From assembly GCA_963678705.1 (NCBI GenBank), contig OY783208.1, positions 20,362,207-20,426,206 on the forward strand: 64,000 nucleotides of DNA, given 5' to 3'. This stretch comes from Panorpa germanica (taxonomy: Eukaryota; Arthropoda; Insecta; Mecoptera; Panorpidae). The stretch's first letter is position 1. Each line of letters starts with the position of its first letter. The notes below the pieces were generated by a model. It was given only the letters and a program-made list of their open reading frames with translations, did no database searches and was not told where the DNA came from. Of this stretch, positions 24,093-52,380 are shown in pieces. Position numbers and translations under genes: made by a program.

Positions 24093-24389
24093 TTATAATT
24101 ATAAATATTAATTACACTTATTAATATAATTTAGATTCTATATAGGCAATAATTAGATTAATAAATAATTATTAATAAACACAATAAAATGTGTTTAAAC
24201 ATTTATTTAACATTAATTTTAATATTTTTACACATTTTAATTTGTTGTTAAATTGCCTAAGTAAAACTTTCAAAATTTATTTGTATATTTATGCATAATA
24301 CAAATAATATATAATTTTTCTAAGAGTTAAACGCCACGTATGTAAGAAGTAAGCGATTATTAAAAAAAAATGTTATGCAACAATGTCAT

Positions 24390-24596
24390 CTTATTTCTAA
24401 CCTCAAATTTGTAATGTCACCCTTTAATCCTTAATATTGCCTATTTCTTAATAAAATGGGCAAAATGAATATTAGGTAGTGATTTGTACATGATTTGAGT
24501 ATGCAACAAGTGTCACAAAACATACCAAAATGCAGCAGTTTTTTATAAATTAAAAAACAAAAGGTGTAAATACATCGAATAAATACCAAAAATATT
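24390..24596 (-). mobile_element. half copy of inverted-repeat element C
   Basis: This matches the right half of the element at 28304-28733 (shared blocks ATTTCTAACCTCAAATTT, GTGATTTGTACA-like sequence, AACAAAAGGTGTA, TCGAATAA). Its terminus lies next to the zinc-finger stop codon, so it seems to supply the start of that gene's 3' UTR. Confidence 0.6.
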
Positions 24597-24597
24597 T

Positions 24598-25692
24598 TTA
24601 CTCATGTCTTAATTTATGTCGTTTTAAACTATTTGAACTAGAGAACGATTTCACACAAAGACTACAAGAAAAAGGTTTCACTTCTAAATGACAATTTTTA
24701 TGCTGGTTCAAACTATTCAATCGAGAAAATGATTTATGACAAATTTTACAATTAAAAGGTTTCTCTTCTAAATGACCAATTTTATGTTGATTTAAATAAT
24801 TCAATCGAGAAAATGATTTACTACAGATGTTACAAGGAAACGGTTTAATATCTAAATGATTATTCGTGTGTTGTTTCAATGAGCTAGAATAAGCAAATGA
24901 CTTATTACAGATAGCACAAGAAAATGGCCTAACTTCTAAATGACTGTTTTTATGACTTTTTAATTGATCTGATGTTGCAAAAGTTTTTAAACAAGAATTA
25001 CAGGGGAACGGTCTCACATTCAAATGAATATTTTTATGTTTTTTTAAATGACTTGAGCTTATAAACGATTTTTTACAAATGTCACATGGAAACGGTTTAA
25101 CCTCTAAATGGATAATCTTATGATACTTTAATTGACTTGAAAAAGTAAATGTTTTATTACATTCATTACAAGCAAACGATTTGGAATGACATCTTTTATG
25201 GATTACTAAATTCTTTTTTTTCTTATAAGATTTATCACATGTATTACAAGGGTATAATGTCGTTTCTGAGTGAACATGCAAATGTTTTAGGAGTTCAGAT
25301 TTTATATTAAATGACATGCAACAAATTTCACACAGATAATTCTTTTGAATAGAATTTAATTGTTCTAATTCAAATGTTGTACTATCTTGCGATTCAACAA
25401 TACATTTTGTATTACCAACATTTTCTATTGATTTATTTGGTCTTTCACAAATTTCTTTACACTTAGTCGATGTTTCCAAAACAACATATGAATTATTATC
25501 AGGTTCATCTTCAATGTAATTACCTGACAAACTTATTGTTTCATCCGACTGACAATCATAGATTTCTACTTTAATTTCTGTTTCTAATTTAACAGATATT
25601 TCTTCTTTAATAATGTCTTCCTTATCTTCTATTTGCATGGGCTCATTTTGTGCAACTTCAATTTTTATTTGCGGTGACTCTTCTTCAGTCAT
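24598..25692 (-). CDS. C2H2 zinc-finger protein, nine fingers
   Basis: A 364-residue open frame from ATG at 25692 to TGA at 24598. Residues 1-115 are acidic with repeated SUMO-type motifs (DIIKEE, IKVE). From about residue 120 to the end, nine C2H2 fingers follow each other every 27-28 residues (first CEICCMSF, last CSLCVKSF...HKLRH). Linkers are HLEVKPF-like rather than TGEKP, so they form a lineage-specific set. A TTTTAG acceptor sits about 25 bases before the ATG, implying a spliced 5' UTR as in the gene at 2.5 kb. The product is presumably a nuclear DNA-binding protein; targets unknown. The frame is intact, so it is likely functional. The 3' UTR starts inside a transposon end. Confidence 0.87.
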   Translation of the reverse strand: MTEEESPQIKIEVAQNEPMQIEDKEDIIKEEISVKLETEIKVEIYDCQSDETISLSGNYIEDEPDNNSYVVLETSTKCKEICERPNKSIENVGNTKCIVESQDSTTFELEQLNSIQKNYLCEICCMSFNIKSELLKHLHVHSETTLYPCNTCDKSYKKKKNLVIHKRCHSKSFACNECNKTFTFSSQLKYHKIIHLEVKPFPCDICKKSFISSSHLKKHKNIHLNVRPFPCNSCLKTFATSDQLKSHKNSHLEVRPFSCAICNKSFAYSSSLKQHTNNHLDIKPFPCNICSKSFSRLNYLNQHKIGHLEEKPFNCKICHKSFSRLNSLNQHKNCHLEVKPFSCSLCVKSFSSSNSLKRHKLRHE

Positions 25693-25929
25693 TTTAATAT
25701 AGTAATTAAACTAAAATCAAGAACATGTGGAATATTGTAGACATATTTAATGAATAACTGGCTGTCTTTATAGTTTGGACACTTTTCAATAAAACGTTTC
25801 ATTGAGTTACAGAAAAGTTCGGAGAAAGAAGAATCTATATTATATACAGTAACTACCTAAACCTTACAGCAAGGCACAATTTTGTATAAAATAATGAAAG
25901 TTTATCTTCAGAGTTGTTTAATAATAGAA

Positions 25930-26256
25930 CGAAACAAGTAACAAGTAATTTTATTGTTACTTGAAATAGCTGTAAATAATATTTGATATTTTGATATATA
26001 AATACATATATCAGAGATTTATGAGCTGTAATGTTGGTAACCTTACACAAGGATTGAGATGTCACATGCACTTGGAATGTGTACAACGTTGAATCCCTTT
26101 AATAATTAAAGAGACAAAATTAATTTTTTAATTGTTAATATCTCTTAACATATAAGGAGTTATTAAAAAATAATTGAATATTTGAGGTTCTAGTAATCCA
26201 CTTTATCAATATATAGTACACTTTTATAGAAATTAAGACACAGGACACAAGTCCTA
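25930..26256 (-). mobile_element. element A partial copy
   Basis: Left half of the A family in reverse orientation, from about AAATAGCTGTAAATAATATT to GACACAAGTCCTA with the terminal motif decayed. It lies between the zinc-finger gene and the 3' end of the esterase gene. Confidence 0.7.
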
Positions 26257-26344
26257 CAAAATACATTAAAAATACTTAATTCTCTTGAAATGGTTTAATT
26301 AATTAATCTTACATTGAAAAATATATAAGACATTTTAAATAAAT

Positions 26345-43848
<17,504 letters not shown>

Positions 43849-44141
43849 TTTAAACACAGTTTGTTTTAAAATAAAATAATACCTTTTAGATATTCTACTC
43901 AAGAGGCTATTTTGTATCAGTTTTATTATGTCATTATTTATACAGATGTTTTAACTTCTTATCTGTGTTTACCCAGAAATAAAATATGTTTATAAAGTTG
44001 TTTTTCTTAACAATAAAACTTCTGCAACGTCAACGGTATACGTTTATGTTAACTAAGCAACACTATATGAATAACAACTGTGAACATACAGACTTTAAGA
44101 TATAATACATCGTACTTTTAATAAAGAATCCTGTATTATAA

Positions 44142-44633
44142 TGTCCCAGGTGTATATTTATCTCAAGAATTAGAAATTCAAAAATTGAAAAAGGGGGGGT
44201 TGAAGAAATTTGGGGGCCCGGTAGGGAACGTTGGTGAAAGTTCATATTCTGGATTCTAGAATAATTAAGTATATTTTTAATAAAAGAAAATTCAAAATTT
44301 CAAAATTTTATTTGGGGGCACGGGGGCAGTTTTTGCCGAAAGTAAAAATTGTGCAAAAAACTTAAAATTTTGTATATGGGCTAACCTTGGTAACTTATTT
44401 ACGAATCGAACAAAAAAATCCCAAATTTTAAAAAAATGTTAGTCAAATAACGCATAAATTGAAAATATTTTTTATTTTGTTTAAAAAATTATATCTTCTT
44501 AGTTATATTTTTGTATGTAAAATTTATATAGAACAAGTTAAATATTTGAATTTAAAAATGTAATTTAAATTTGACATGAAATTAAAGACATACACAAAAG
44601 ACAGACGTCGCTTGCGACGGGGGTAAAAGCTAG
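44142..44633 (+). mobile_element. non-autonomous Helitron, family B, internally deleted
   Basis: Starts TCCCAGGTGTATATTTAT like the copy at 29064 but jumps directly to the middle (TAGAAATTCAAAAATTG). It ends with CGTCGC-TT-GCGACG, GGGGGTAAAAGCTAG at 44633. Located in the upstream region of the esterase gene. Confidence 0.75.
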
Positions 44634-44636
44634 TGA

Positions 44637-45160
44637 TCTTATATGTTTGGTAGTGAATTTTGTATGGCATCGCGAAAATGGCTCCGTCAATGTTTTTGAA
44701 AATTGCCTATTTCGTAGAGAAAAAGATTCTAAGACTTTTGGCGTCCCCGGATTTTTTCCTGAATTTCGTGGAAACCCGTAATTTTGGAAAAAACTGGAAT
44801 AAAAAGTAAGCCCTTTTTTGCTGTATTACTTTTAATTCGTAAAAGATAGAAAATGCTGACATATCTCAAAAATTAGAAATTCAAAAATTGAAAAAGGGGG
44901 GAGGTTGAAGGAATTCGGGTGCCCGGTAGGAAACTTTGAAAAATGTTCATATTCTGAATTCAAGAATAATTAGGTATATTTTTAATAAAAAATAAATTAT
45001 TTTGGGGCACGGAGGCAGCATTTGCCGAGAGTAAAAATTGTTGAAATTTTGTATTTTGATAAATTGAAAAACTATTTTATTATTGTTAGAGTTTATTATT
45101 TCAATTTAAAAATAGAGTTAAATATGAAATGTAATTACGAATTATTTTATTAATATTATT
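44637..45160 (+). mobile_element. family B Helitron, 3' truncated
   Basis: Begins TCTTATATGTTTGGTAGTG three bases after the previous copy's CTAG. It runs through the GACTTTTGGCGTCCCCGG block and stops at 45160 without the hairpin end, where an element A piece begins. Confidence 0.65.
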
Positions 45161-45258
45161 ATAACGTCATAAATATGGTCGACATCTCTAGTGCTAAAAC
45201 TACAATTAAAATAGATATTTATTAAAATAAATACGCTAATATACATTTATTAATAGCT

Positions 45259-46469
45259 AGCGGATGGCCCATCAGTCCTTTGAAATGTAAATTTTGAATA
45301 AAATGCAAAGGGCACGCGGGAGTGGTGCGAAGGAAGTACTGACGGTTTCTGGGAATTTAGTCGTCATGGAGCGTTTCACCAGTGCCCACCGTGCTTTTGT
45401 GTGTCCGAGTTTTATCGAAACAATAATTCGGTTCCAAGTGTTCAAACGATTAAGAACTGGGTTATTAAGTTCGAGGAGACTGGTTCGACGTTGGATAAAC
45501 AGCGGTCAGGTCGACTGAGGACATCAAGTTTGTAAAAATCCAGTCCGTTCGTGAAAGTCCTACCCAGTCTACTCGTAAGCGTTCGAGTGCATTAAACTTA
45601 CTCAGAACATCGTTATAGCGAATTTCAAAGAAAAATTTATATCTTCACCCGTACAAGATTCAGTTGGTGCAGGAATTAAAAGATACTGACACTATCCACA
45701 GACTAAATTTCACAAAGGAAATGTTGAACGCATTACTTCGTTTAATAACGTGTTATTCTCTGATGAGGCTCACTTCCACATCAACGGCAATGTAAATACG
45801 GCTACAGGAACTTCGACAATCCAAATCGCAAACATGAAAAGCCTTTACACGGCCCTAAAGTGACAGTTTGGGTGGCTATGTCAGAGCATGGCATCATAGA
45901 CCCTTACTTTTTTAAGGACGCCATAGGTCGCTCGGTTTGTGGTAATGATCGAGGACATTTTTACACTAGAGTTGCAGAATTGTCCAGGATTCAATACGTG
46001 GACCTGGTTTCACCGGGATGGAGCAACTGCCCATACTTCCAACACCGCTTTGCCCGTCGTCCGTCAACTTGACCCTAATAAAGTGATCTCTTGAAGAGGA
46101 GACATTCCCAGGCATCACGAAGTCCAGATCTAACCCCATTGAACTTTTTCTTATTGCCCTATCTTCAGAGTAAAGTGTACGAAACCAACCCGCGGTCAAT
46201 TGATGTCCTGAAAGAGAATATCCGACGAGAAATGGCAAGCATTGCAGAGCTTACTTGCCGCTCCGTGATAATTTTAGACGTCTCTTACATGAGTTCCGCG
46301 ATGGTAATGGGTTACATTCTAAGGTCTAATTTTCAAAAAATTATTTTCATTTTATAAGGATTACTACGAAATAAAAACCTTTTTCATAATGTAATAATTT
46401 AAAAATAAATATTTTTTAACATTTCAAAGGACTTATGGGCAAACTTGTCTGCCAATTAACAATTTAGAA
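45259..46469 (+). mobile_element. Tc1/mariner-type transposon with inverted ends
   Basis: Ends share CCCATcAGTCCTTTGAAATGT (left, 45268-45288) with the complement of ACATTTCAAAGGACTTATGGG (right, 46420-46440). It encloses one degenerate transposase gene. Outer bases of the two ends have diverged. Confidence 0.7.
45300..46356 (+). pseudogene. Tc1/mariner (IS630 superfamily) transposase remnant
   Basis: Frames in order read FTSAHRAF, NWVIKFEETGSTLDKQRSGR (the helix-turn-helix part), VLFSDEAHFHINGNVN with the first catalytic Asp, VTVWVAMSEHGIIDPYFF, WFHRDGATAHTSNTALPVV with the second Asp, and SPDLTPLNFFLLPYLQSKVY with the third acidic residue. At least four frame changes and several stops break it. 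It would have catalysed cut-and-paste of the enclosing element. Confidence 0.7.
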
Positions 46470-46824
46470 ATCAACCCCTAAAAATATGTGCACAAGCCCA
46501 TTACACATAAAAACTTTACTTAGTAATACACAACGTCTGTTAGTGATTAAAGTATTTATAACCATCTATTTTTGCTTTTTAGAAAAAAGCAGAACTTCAA
46601 ATATATAAAAAAAAGAACCAATTGTCATTAATTTTAATAAACATTTATTTCCACCAATATAAATCAATGTTTCAAAACTCTATGAAGAGAATTTTATAAA
46701 TTAAAGAAAAACGATTTTTAGAATAATTCAATATAAGTTGATTGAAGATCATGTTTTCAAATTACCAATCGTAATCACCATTACATTTCCAACAATAAGC
46801 CCTAAATTAAAGCAATGAAAAATA

Positions 46825-48381
46825 TCTTAATATATAAAAGAAAGACGGGTTTGTTACAACACTTATAACTCGAGATCTGCTGAACCAATATTCATGGTTA
46901 TTAATTCGTTGGATTTGTCTCCGCCCCGAATAGCATAATACATCTTAAAAACAATGAAAATCTTAATATATAAAAGAAAGACGGGTTTGTTACAACACTT
47001 ATAACTCGAGATCTGCTGAACCAATATTCATGGTTATTGAATGTTGGTCGATTGACTTGTTTACCGGCGACATACACAGGTAGCCCGCGTCATTTGCATG
47101 AATATGCGCAAGATGCAATGACATATGTTCGTCATTATGGTCGGCCAGATCTATTCATTACATTTACATGTAATCCGAAATGGATAGAAATTATTCAATT
47201 GCTACTTCCCGGACAAACATCAAGTGATCGACACGACTTCACCGCACGTGTTTTCAGGCAAAAAATTCGGTCACTAATGAATTACATTGTTAAGCAACAC
47301 GTCTTTGGGAATACTCGGTGCTGGATGCATTCAATCGAATGGCAAAAACGAGGCCTACCGCATGCTCACATTCTAATTTGGTTAGTCGAAAGAATTCGGC
47401 CAGATCAAATAGATGACATCATATGTGCGGAGATTCCTGCTCCTGAAACCGATCCAGACCTACATGATGTTGTAATCACGAATATGATTCATGGACAGTG
47501 TGGCACTATCAACCGCCAATCACCGTGCATGGTCGACGGCAAGTGTTCCAAACGGTATCCACGAAAATTGACGGCAGAGACCATTACAGGCAACGATGGT
47601 TATCCATTGTATCGGCGTCGATCGCCCGATGATAATGGTAGAACTATCACAACTAAAGTGAAAGGAAACGATTTCGTAGTTGACAACAGTTGGATTGTTC
47701 CATATTCGACACTTTTTTCCAAAACATTCAAGGCACATTGTAATGTTGAGTATTGCAATTCGGTCAAGTCAATTAAATACATTTGCAAATATGTCACGAA
47801 AGGGAGCGACATGGCGGTTTTTGGTATCCAAACATCCAATATCAACGATGAAATCACGCGCTATCAAGTCGGTAGATATGTGAACTGCAATGAAGCCATT
47901 TGGCGTATATTTTCATTCCCTATTCACGAACGTCATCCCACTGTTGTACATTTGGGGGTGCATCTAGAGAACGGTCAGAGAGTATATTTCACAGCGTCGA
48001 ATGCTGCTCAACGTGCCGAAACACCTCCAGCGACAACACTGACCAGTTTCTTTGCGATTTGTCAAAGCGATCCGTTCGCACGAACTTTGCTTTACTCAGA
48101 AATGCCACGTTATTACACTTGGAACACTACATCGAAGAAATTTCAACGTCGGAAGCAAGGCGATGCAGTTCCTGGTTATCCAGATATGCGTTCTACTATT
48201 CTCATTCTGTATGTTTTCATCATCATTCATCATAATAAAATACTTTTATGTTTCTATCTATATTAATAAATATTATTTTGTATCATTGTATTACGTTCAT
48301 CAAAGCCTAAATTAGTTCAGCTAAAAGGTAACACGACATTCATTGACTGTTAGGCGGTACGAAGTTCGCCGGGTCAGCTAG
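46825..48381 (+). mobile_element. internally deleted Helitron with intact Rep frame
   Basis: The 5' end is TCTTAATATATAAAAGAAAG preceded by A. That terminal segment is repeated at 46961, a 136-bp tandem duplication. The 3' end carries the hairpin GGCG-GTACGAAGTT-CGCC, then GGGTCAGCTAG at 48381, followed by T. Only the Rep nuclease frame lies between the ends; the helicase is deleted. The stretch is less AT-rich than its surroundings, which suggests a recent arrival. It ends 112 bases past the fatty acid synthase stop codon (opposite strand). Confidence 0.85.
47037..48266 (+). CDS. Helitron Rep (HUH) nuclease domain, truncated protein
   Basis: About 410 codons without a stop or shift. It begins inside the Rep domain (VGRLTCLPATYTGSPR) immediately after the element's 5' terminal sequence, with no ATG in that frame at the junction, so the N-terminal zinc-binding part is deleted. 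It carries GRPDLFITFTCNPKW, the HUH motif GLPHAHILIWL, YPLYRRR, and the two-Tyr motif YICKYVTKG. It ends after PGYPDMRST with about 20 unrelated residues where the helicase should start. The catalytic residues for nicking are all present. It resembles the Rep of the element at 13-17 kb but is clearly a different lineage. Whether it is expressed is unknown. Confidence 0.8.
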   Translation: MNVGRLTCLPATYTGSPRHLHEYAQDAMTYVRHYGRPDLFITFTCNPKWIEIIQLLLPGQTSSDRHDFTARVFRQKIRSLMNYIVKQHVFGNTRCWMHSIEWQKRGLPHAHILIWLVERIRPDQIDDIICAEIPAPETDPDLHDVVITNMIHGQCGTINRQSPCMVDGKCSKRYPRKLTAETITGNDGYPLYRRRSPDDNGRTITTKVKGNDFVVDNSWIVPYSTLFSKTFKAHCNVEYCNSVKSIKYICKYVTKGSDMAVFGIQTSNINDEITRYQVGRYVNCNEAIWRIFSFPIHERHPTVVHLGVHLENGQRVYFTASNAAQRAETPPATTLTSFFAICQSDPFARTLLYSEMPRYYTWNTTSKKFQRRKQGDAVPGYPDMRSTILILYVFIIIHHNKILLCFYLY

Positions 48382-48492
48382 TAAATATATAAATCCTACA
48401 TTGATTCAAATTGTGTCATAAGAAATTACAAAACCTTCAACTAAAATCATTTCCATTACTAATAGATAATCACTGCTAATTTATGTGACAAC

Positions 48493-50905
48493 TCATTCTT
48501 TACAAATCATGTCGTTAACTATAGCTGCGCATAGTTCATTGTCCACTACGTCAGTGTGGTTTCCTTCCACTGAATGGACGACAACCGGGTTCTTCGTGTA
48601 CTTGGACAACCCATAGTCGTTTTCCACATTAGACAACGATGCAACTGTTGGTTTTATCAGCACTAAATTAGATTCCAGTACGTAAGCATCATCCAAGTTA
48701 AACTCTGCGTAAGCTTGTGTTCTATAGTAGTATGTGCAGTATAATAACTTCATAAAGGTTAAAGAAAATGGTGCGGAAGGCGGTGACATATTCAGGCACA
48801 ATTCTAATTTTTCTTCAAATGTTGGTAGGTCCTTTATTAGGTTCTGAAATCATAATTAGAATGTAAAATATTAGGTTTAAACTACGAGAATATTTTAACT
48901 TAATACATTTTAGTTTAATTAATAAAATTGGTCTTCTGTAATAAGACAAAAGGAAATGCCTTTAACATCAATTGCATAGAAAGCTATGAAGAAATACAAT
49001 GATAAAAGTTAAGAAGATAAGGAAAGGAGCAAGTAATTAAATGTTACCTTAATCTTAAGTCCTTTAGCAAGCTGTAGCAAATTAGTGAGTACTTCCATGT
49101 CAAAGTCTTGATCTTTTGACAATATATGCTTGGATAAATCAGGAGAACCATCAATTAACCAGGTTATTCCCCGTTTTCCTTGCTTCTCCAGCAAATAACT
49201 CATCTGTAGCCCGATCAACGCCCCGAAGGAATATCCAACAATGTAAAATAAGGAGTTGCTACCGATCCAGGATGCAACATGCTAAAATAAGATCATTTTG
49301 TGTCATTGTATCAAATCACGATATAGATATTTTCATTATAAAACAGATAGTATGAATTGTACCGGAAGAAGTTCGTTTGCCAAATCCTCAACACTCTTAT
49401 ACGAAGACTGGTAAGCTAGCTGAAGACAATACACCCGATGCTTGAGGTTAGACGCTAACTTAATCATGCTAGCTGATGCTCCTTCTATTCCAGGAATTAG
49501 AAACACGGATGGTTTGGTACAGTCATTCTGTAAATATGAAATGTACATTAAATTTTTTTCGTTCGTAAACAAATTCACTGATGAATTCACTGATTGTACG
49601 TGGATTATGTTAATGTACATGTGTTAATTTTTTCCGCTGATTATCGCCATTAGTCACAATCATATGATTGAGGAAGTGTGAGTGAGAAAGAATTTTCGCT
49701 TTTCACAAGATGATAATAAATACTAAACTATTAAATTTTGTGTGAATTCCAGATGGAAACAATCCATAAGATTAATCAGGCGTTTGAGGACTAAGTAATG
49801 ACCAGGACGCAAATAACGGAGTGTTAACTGCTTTAAAGATGGCAGAATATCAATGAAGAGATGAATATTGAGCAAGTGAGAACCACGAAGAACCATAAGT
49901 TGAGATTTTTAAAACAAGTTAAATATCAGCATCCTGGACATCTTGTTGGCTGCGTGTAATTGACAAATCAACTGTCCTACATTAATCTTATATATTGATA
50001 ATATATAAGACAAAAGCAGGAAACGAAATATGTAAATATTGTATGTATATACAGGAGAAATCTCTGGTAGAATCGGGCAAATATTGAATCAATGCATATT
50101 CCTGCTAAATTGAGAGTGATAAAATACAGACCGCTTATGAGGAAACACAAATGCGTTGCTTATAAAATTAAATGCCTAGATTGCAATACCGTATATATAG
50201 GACGCGACAAGTACACTGAAAGAAAAGATGACGAAACATAGGTGTGACATAATATTAATACCAGACAAGTTGCGCCAAATTGTACATAAATTATCAACGA
50301 CTCTGGTTGTTTCATGGGAAAATGATATTGCACTAAGATAAAGATCTGGGGTTCGATTGTCAGCTAGGTTGTTATTGTTTTTAAACTACTAGACACTTTG
50401 GATAATATTGAAACATGTTATTTCTTTCTTGAAACAATAGAAATTATCTTTGAACAACTTTTGAAATTATCTTATAAATTTCTTGATAAAACATAAATAA
50501 AACCTACCACTTTAGAATTTGATATGCTGCTTTGAAGCAACACTACTGGTTGTGATGTCTCTACTTCGCTGCCAAATCTACTCATAAAGAGACTCAAATC
50601 ATTAGGTTTAATTGGCGATATACTCGTAATAACATCGGGCTGGGAAGATGAATTATCGGTACTTTTACCATCTGATAATTCCTGTAATCTGCAAAAAAGA
50701 AAGACATAAAGTAAGAAAAATTCATTAAAAATAATGAAATTATTCTGCTTCTACTTAGCAAATGTTAAATCCCTTATTTCTTGAGCTGTGAGAAATATTC
50801 CATAGTCTCGTTCCAGTCCTTGTTTCATCTCGACGGCCATCATGGAATCCATGCCCAGCTCGGGAAGAGGAGTTTGTGAACTGACATTGCGAATATCGCG
50901 GACAC
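48493..50905 (-). CDS. fatty acid synthase, C-terminal five exons (ACP and thioesterase)
   Basis: Exons (minus): 50755-50905, 50508-50688, 49363-49527, 49048-49281, 48493-48843; phases agree at every junction. The first encodes acyl carrier protein with ELGMDSMMAVEM, the Ser that takes phosphopantetheine. A linker follows, then a thioesterase with PGIEGA, GYSFGALIG (nucleophile Ser), DGSPDL and GNHTDVV (catalytic His), ending ...VNDMICKE. This is the carrier and chain-release end of cytosolic animal type I fatty acid synthase, which makes palmitate and, in insects, hydrocarbon precursors. It starts in phase 1, so it needs an upstream exon. I found none of the KS, AT, DH, ER or KR domains in the remaining 13 kb. 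Either the intron is very large or this is a truncated copy; the intact catalytic residues favour a real gene. Confidence 0.85.
50040..50240 (+). mobile_element. GIY-YIG-like fragment, possibly of a Penelope-like element
   Basis: The frame KHKCVAYKIKCLDCNTVYIG followed by RDKYTERK resembles the start of a GIY-YIG endonuclease domain (AYKI...CNTVYIGR) as found at the C-terminus of Penelope-like retroelements. Short, then a stop. It lies in a fatty acid synthase intron. Low certainty. Confidence 0.4.
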
Positions 50906-50959
50906 CTAAAACATAAAAGGAAAATGTAACCTTCGATTGTAACGAGGGAATTATGAACA

Positions 50960-51690
50960 ACAGAAGTAGGCCAGAGTTTTGGGATCGTTCCCAGCTCGAA
51001 GCATTGACTTTATTTCTAGTTACAGATCGAACAAATGATTAAGACGATATTGAAGAATTCATTTTCTTCTTCAATTTTTAACAAAAATTATTTTACAACT
51101 TTATTATACCCGCATCTTCACTTTTCAAGTGTCGTCGTATAGTCGTTATCAGTCACAGTCGTGTCTAAGATTTTAGTCTTGTGTAATTTTATAAAATTAA
51201 CTAAAAAATTTCTACTTTTCTATAAAGAAAGTTTTCTTCTGTTTTGTGTTGTATGTACGAGTATTTGTCTGTAGAATGATATCTTCAGGTAGTCCTTACC
51301 TAATTTAGAATGGCAGGCTGTCGTGTGTGTATTATCCCAGATGTGTATCAATGTATTGTCTAAAGTGTAAGACCTGTAAAATGATTCATTTTGATATGGC
51401 ATCCTGTTAGCTCAAATAGAACATTAGTGTTGCTTAAATTTGCCAAGTTAGTGTTCCGAAGTGCTTTAAAAGTTGTAGAGAGATTAAATAACTGGGTAAC
51501 ACTTATGGATTATGAAATATAAATCGGTCTCAAAAAGCGTTAGTAGATTTCTTAAGCACAAGTCTAAATAAAGTATTAGAACTCTGATGCAACAACAAGA
51601 AAACTGCTTAATTGGTTAGTAACAATCGTGGAATAAAATAAGGATTCGAGGGAAAAAAATTAACGTGACATTATTATATAGGAGCGACGC
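50960..51690. other. upstream of the synthase exons, no exon seen
   Basis: AT-rich; no fatty acid synthase domain motif on the minus strand and no recognised repeat. Confidence 0.35.
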
Positions 51691-52085
51691 GGGAACTTCT
51701 TTACTTGAAGCGTCGTTTGATCATTGCAATCCGACGTGCATTGTCTCGTTCCTGATCGAAATTCATTTGCTCACTAGTTGGACACGAGACTGGTAGTGTG
51801 TGGAAAAATAAACCACCACGACACCAGAAAACGTCGAGAGAAAAAACCTATAAGCAATACACAGGCAAATATGCAGCTGCTCTTACAATTTCTGATCAAA
51901 CAATGACACGAATTTTTCATAAAGACCTGAAATTTCATCCATACTAACTGCAATTTTGTTTCATGAAAAAGGCTACAAGCCCTTATTAAAAACCTGCGTC
52001 ATGAGACTTGCCAGATTTAGCACCCAGAGATTATTTTTTATGGGGATATCTTAAATCATTGCAGTATAATAAACATTCATTGTCA
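51690..52085 (+). pseudogene. Tc1/mariner-type transposase remnant
   Basis: Frames read KYAAALTISDQTMTRIFHKD, LKFHPY and, near 52005, DLPDLAPRDYFLWGYLKSLQ, the region of the third catalytic residue. The central catalytic part is deleted. Inactive. Confidence 0.6.
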
Positions 52086-52380
52086 TATACTACTTCTAAT
52101 ATAAGATAAGTTTCAGTAGTGGTTTTTCCAAGTTTCATATGAATTTATTATAAGACAATTCGTTGTTCTACTAAAACATTTATCATTTTCCGGAAAAACT
52201 AAAGAATAAATCTTCAGCAAACAAAGAGTAATATGTCTACTGGCACGGAGGGTGGTAATTCAAGGATATGGGTTCACGTGACACATTTGTCAGTCGTGAG
52301 ATATTAGCTCATGCGTAGTTCATCTGTATTTGCATAACTTTTTCTAAAATTCTAAATATTCTGTAAATCCTAATTTCACC

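Larger units (their letters stand above)
45163..46498 (+). mobile_element. element A remnant split by a mariner-like transposon
   Basis: 45163-45258 matches A from CATAAATATGGTCGAC to ACATTTATTAA; 46470-46498 matches its last part (AATTAACAATTTAGAAATC..., CACAAGCCCATTA). These parts are adjacent in intact copies, so a 1.2-kb transposon inserted between them. Confidence 0.65.

Noticed and set aside
47520-48315. Several overlapping frames on both strands around 47.5-48.3 kb
   Set aside because: Shadows of the intact Rep frame at 47037-48266.
50330-50390. GGTTCGATTGT resembling a tRNA-type B box
   Set aside because: No matching A box or cloverleaf at the proper spacing; chance match likely.
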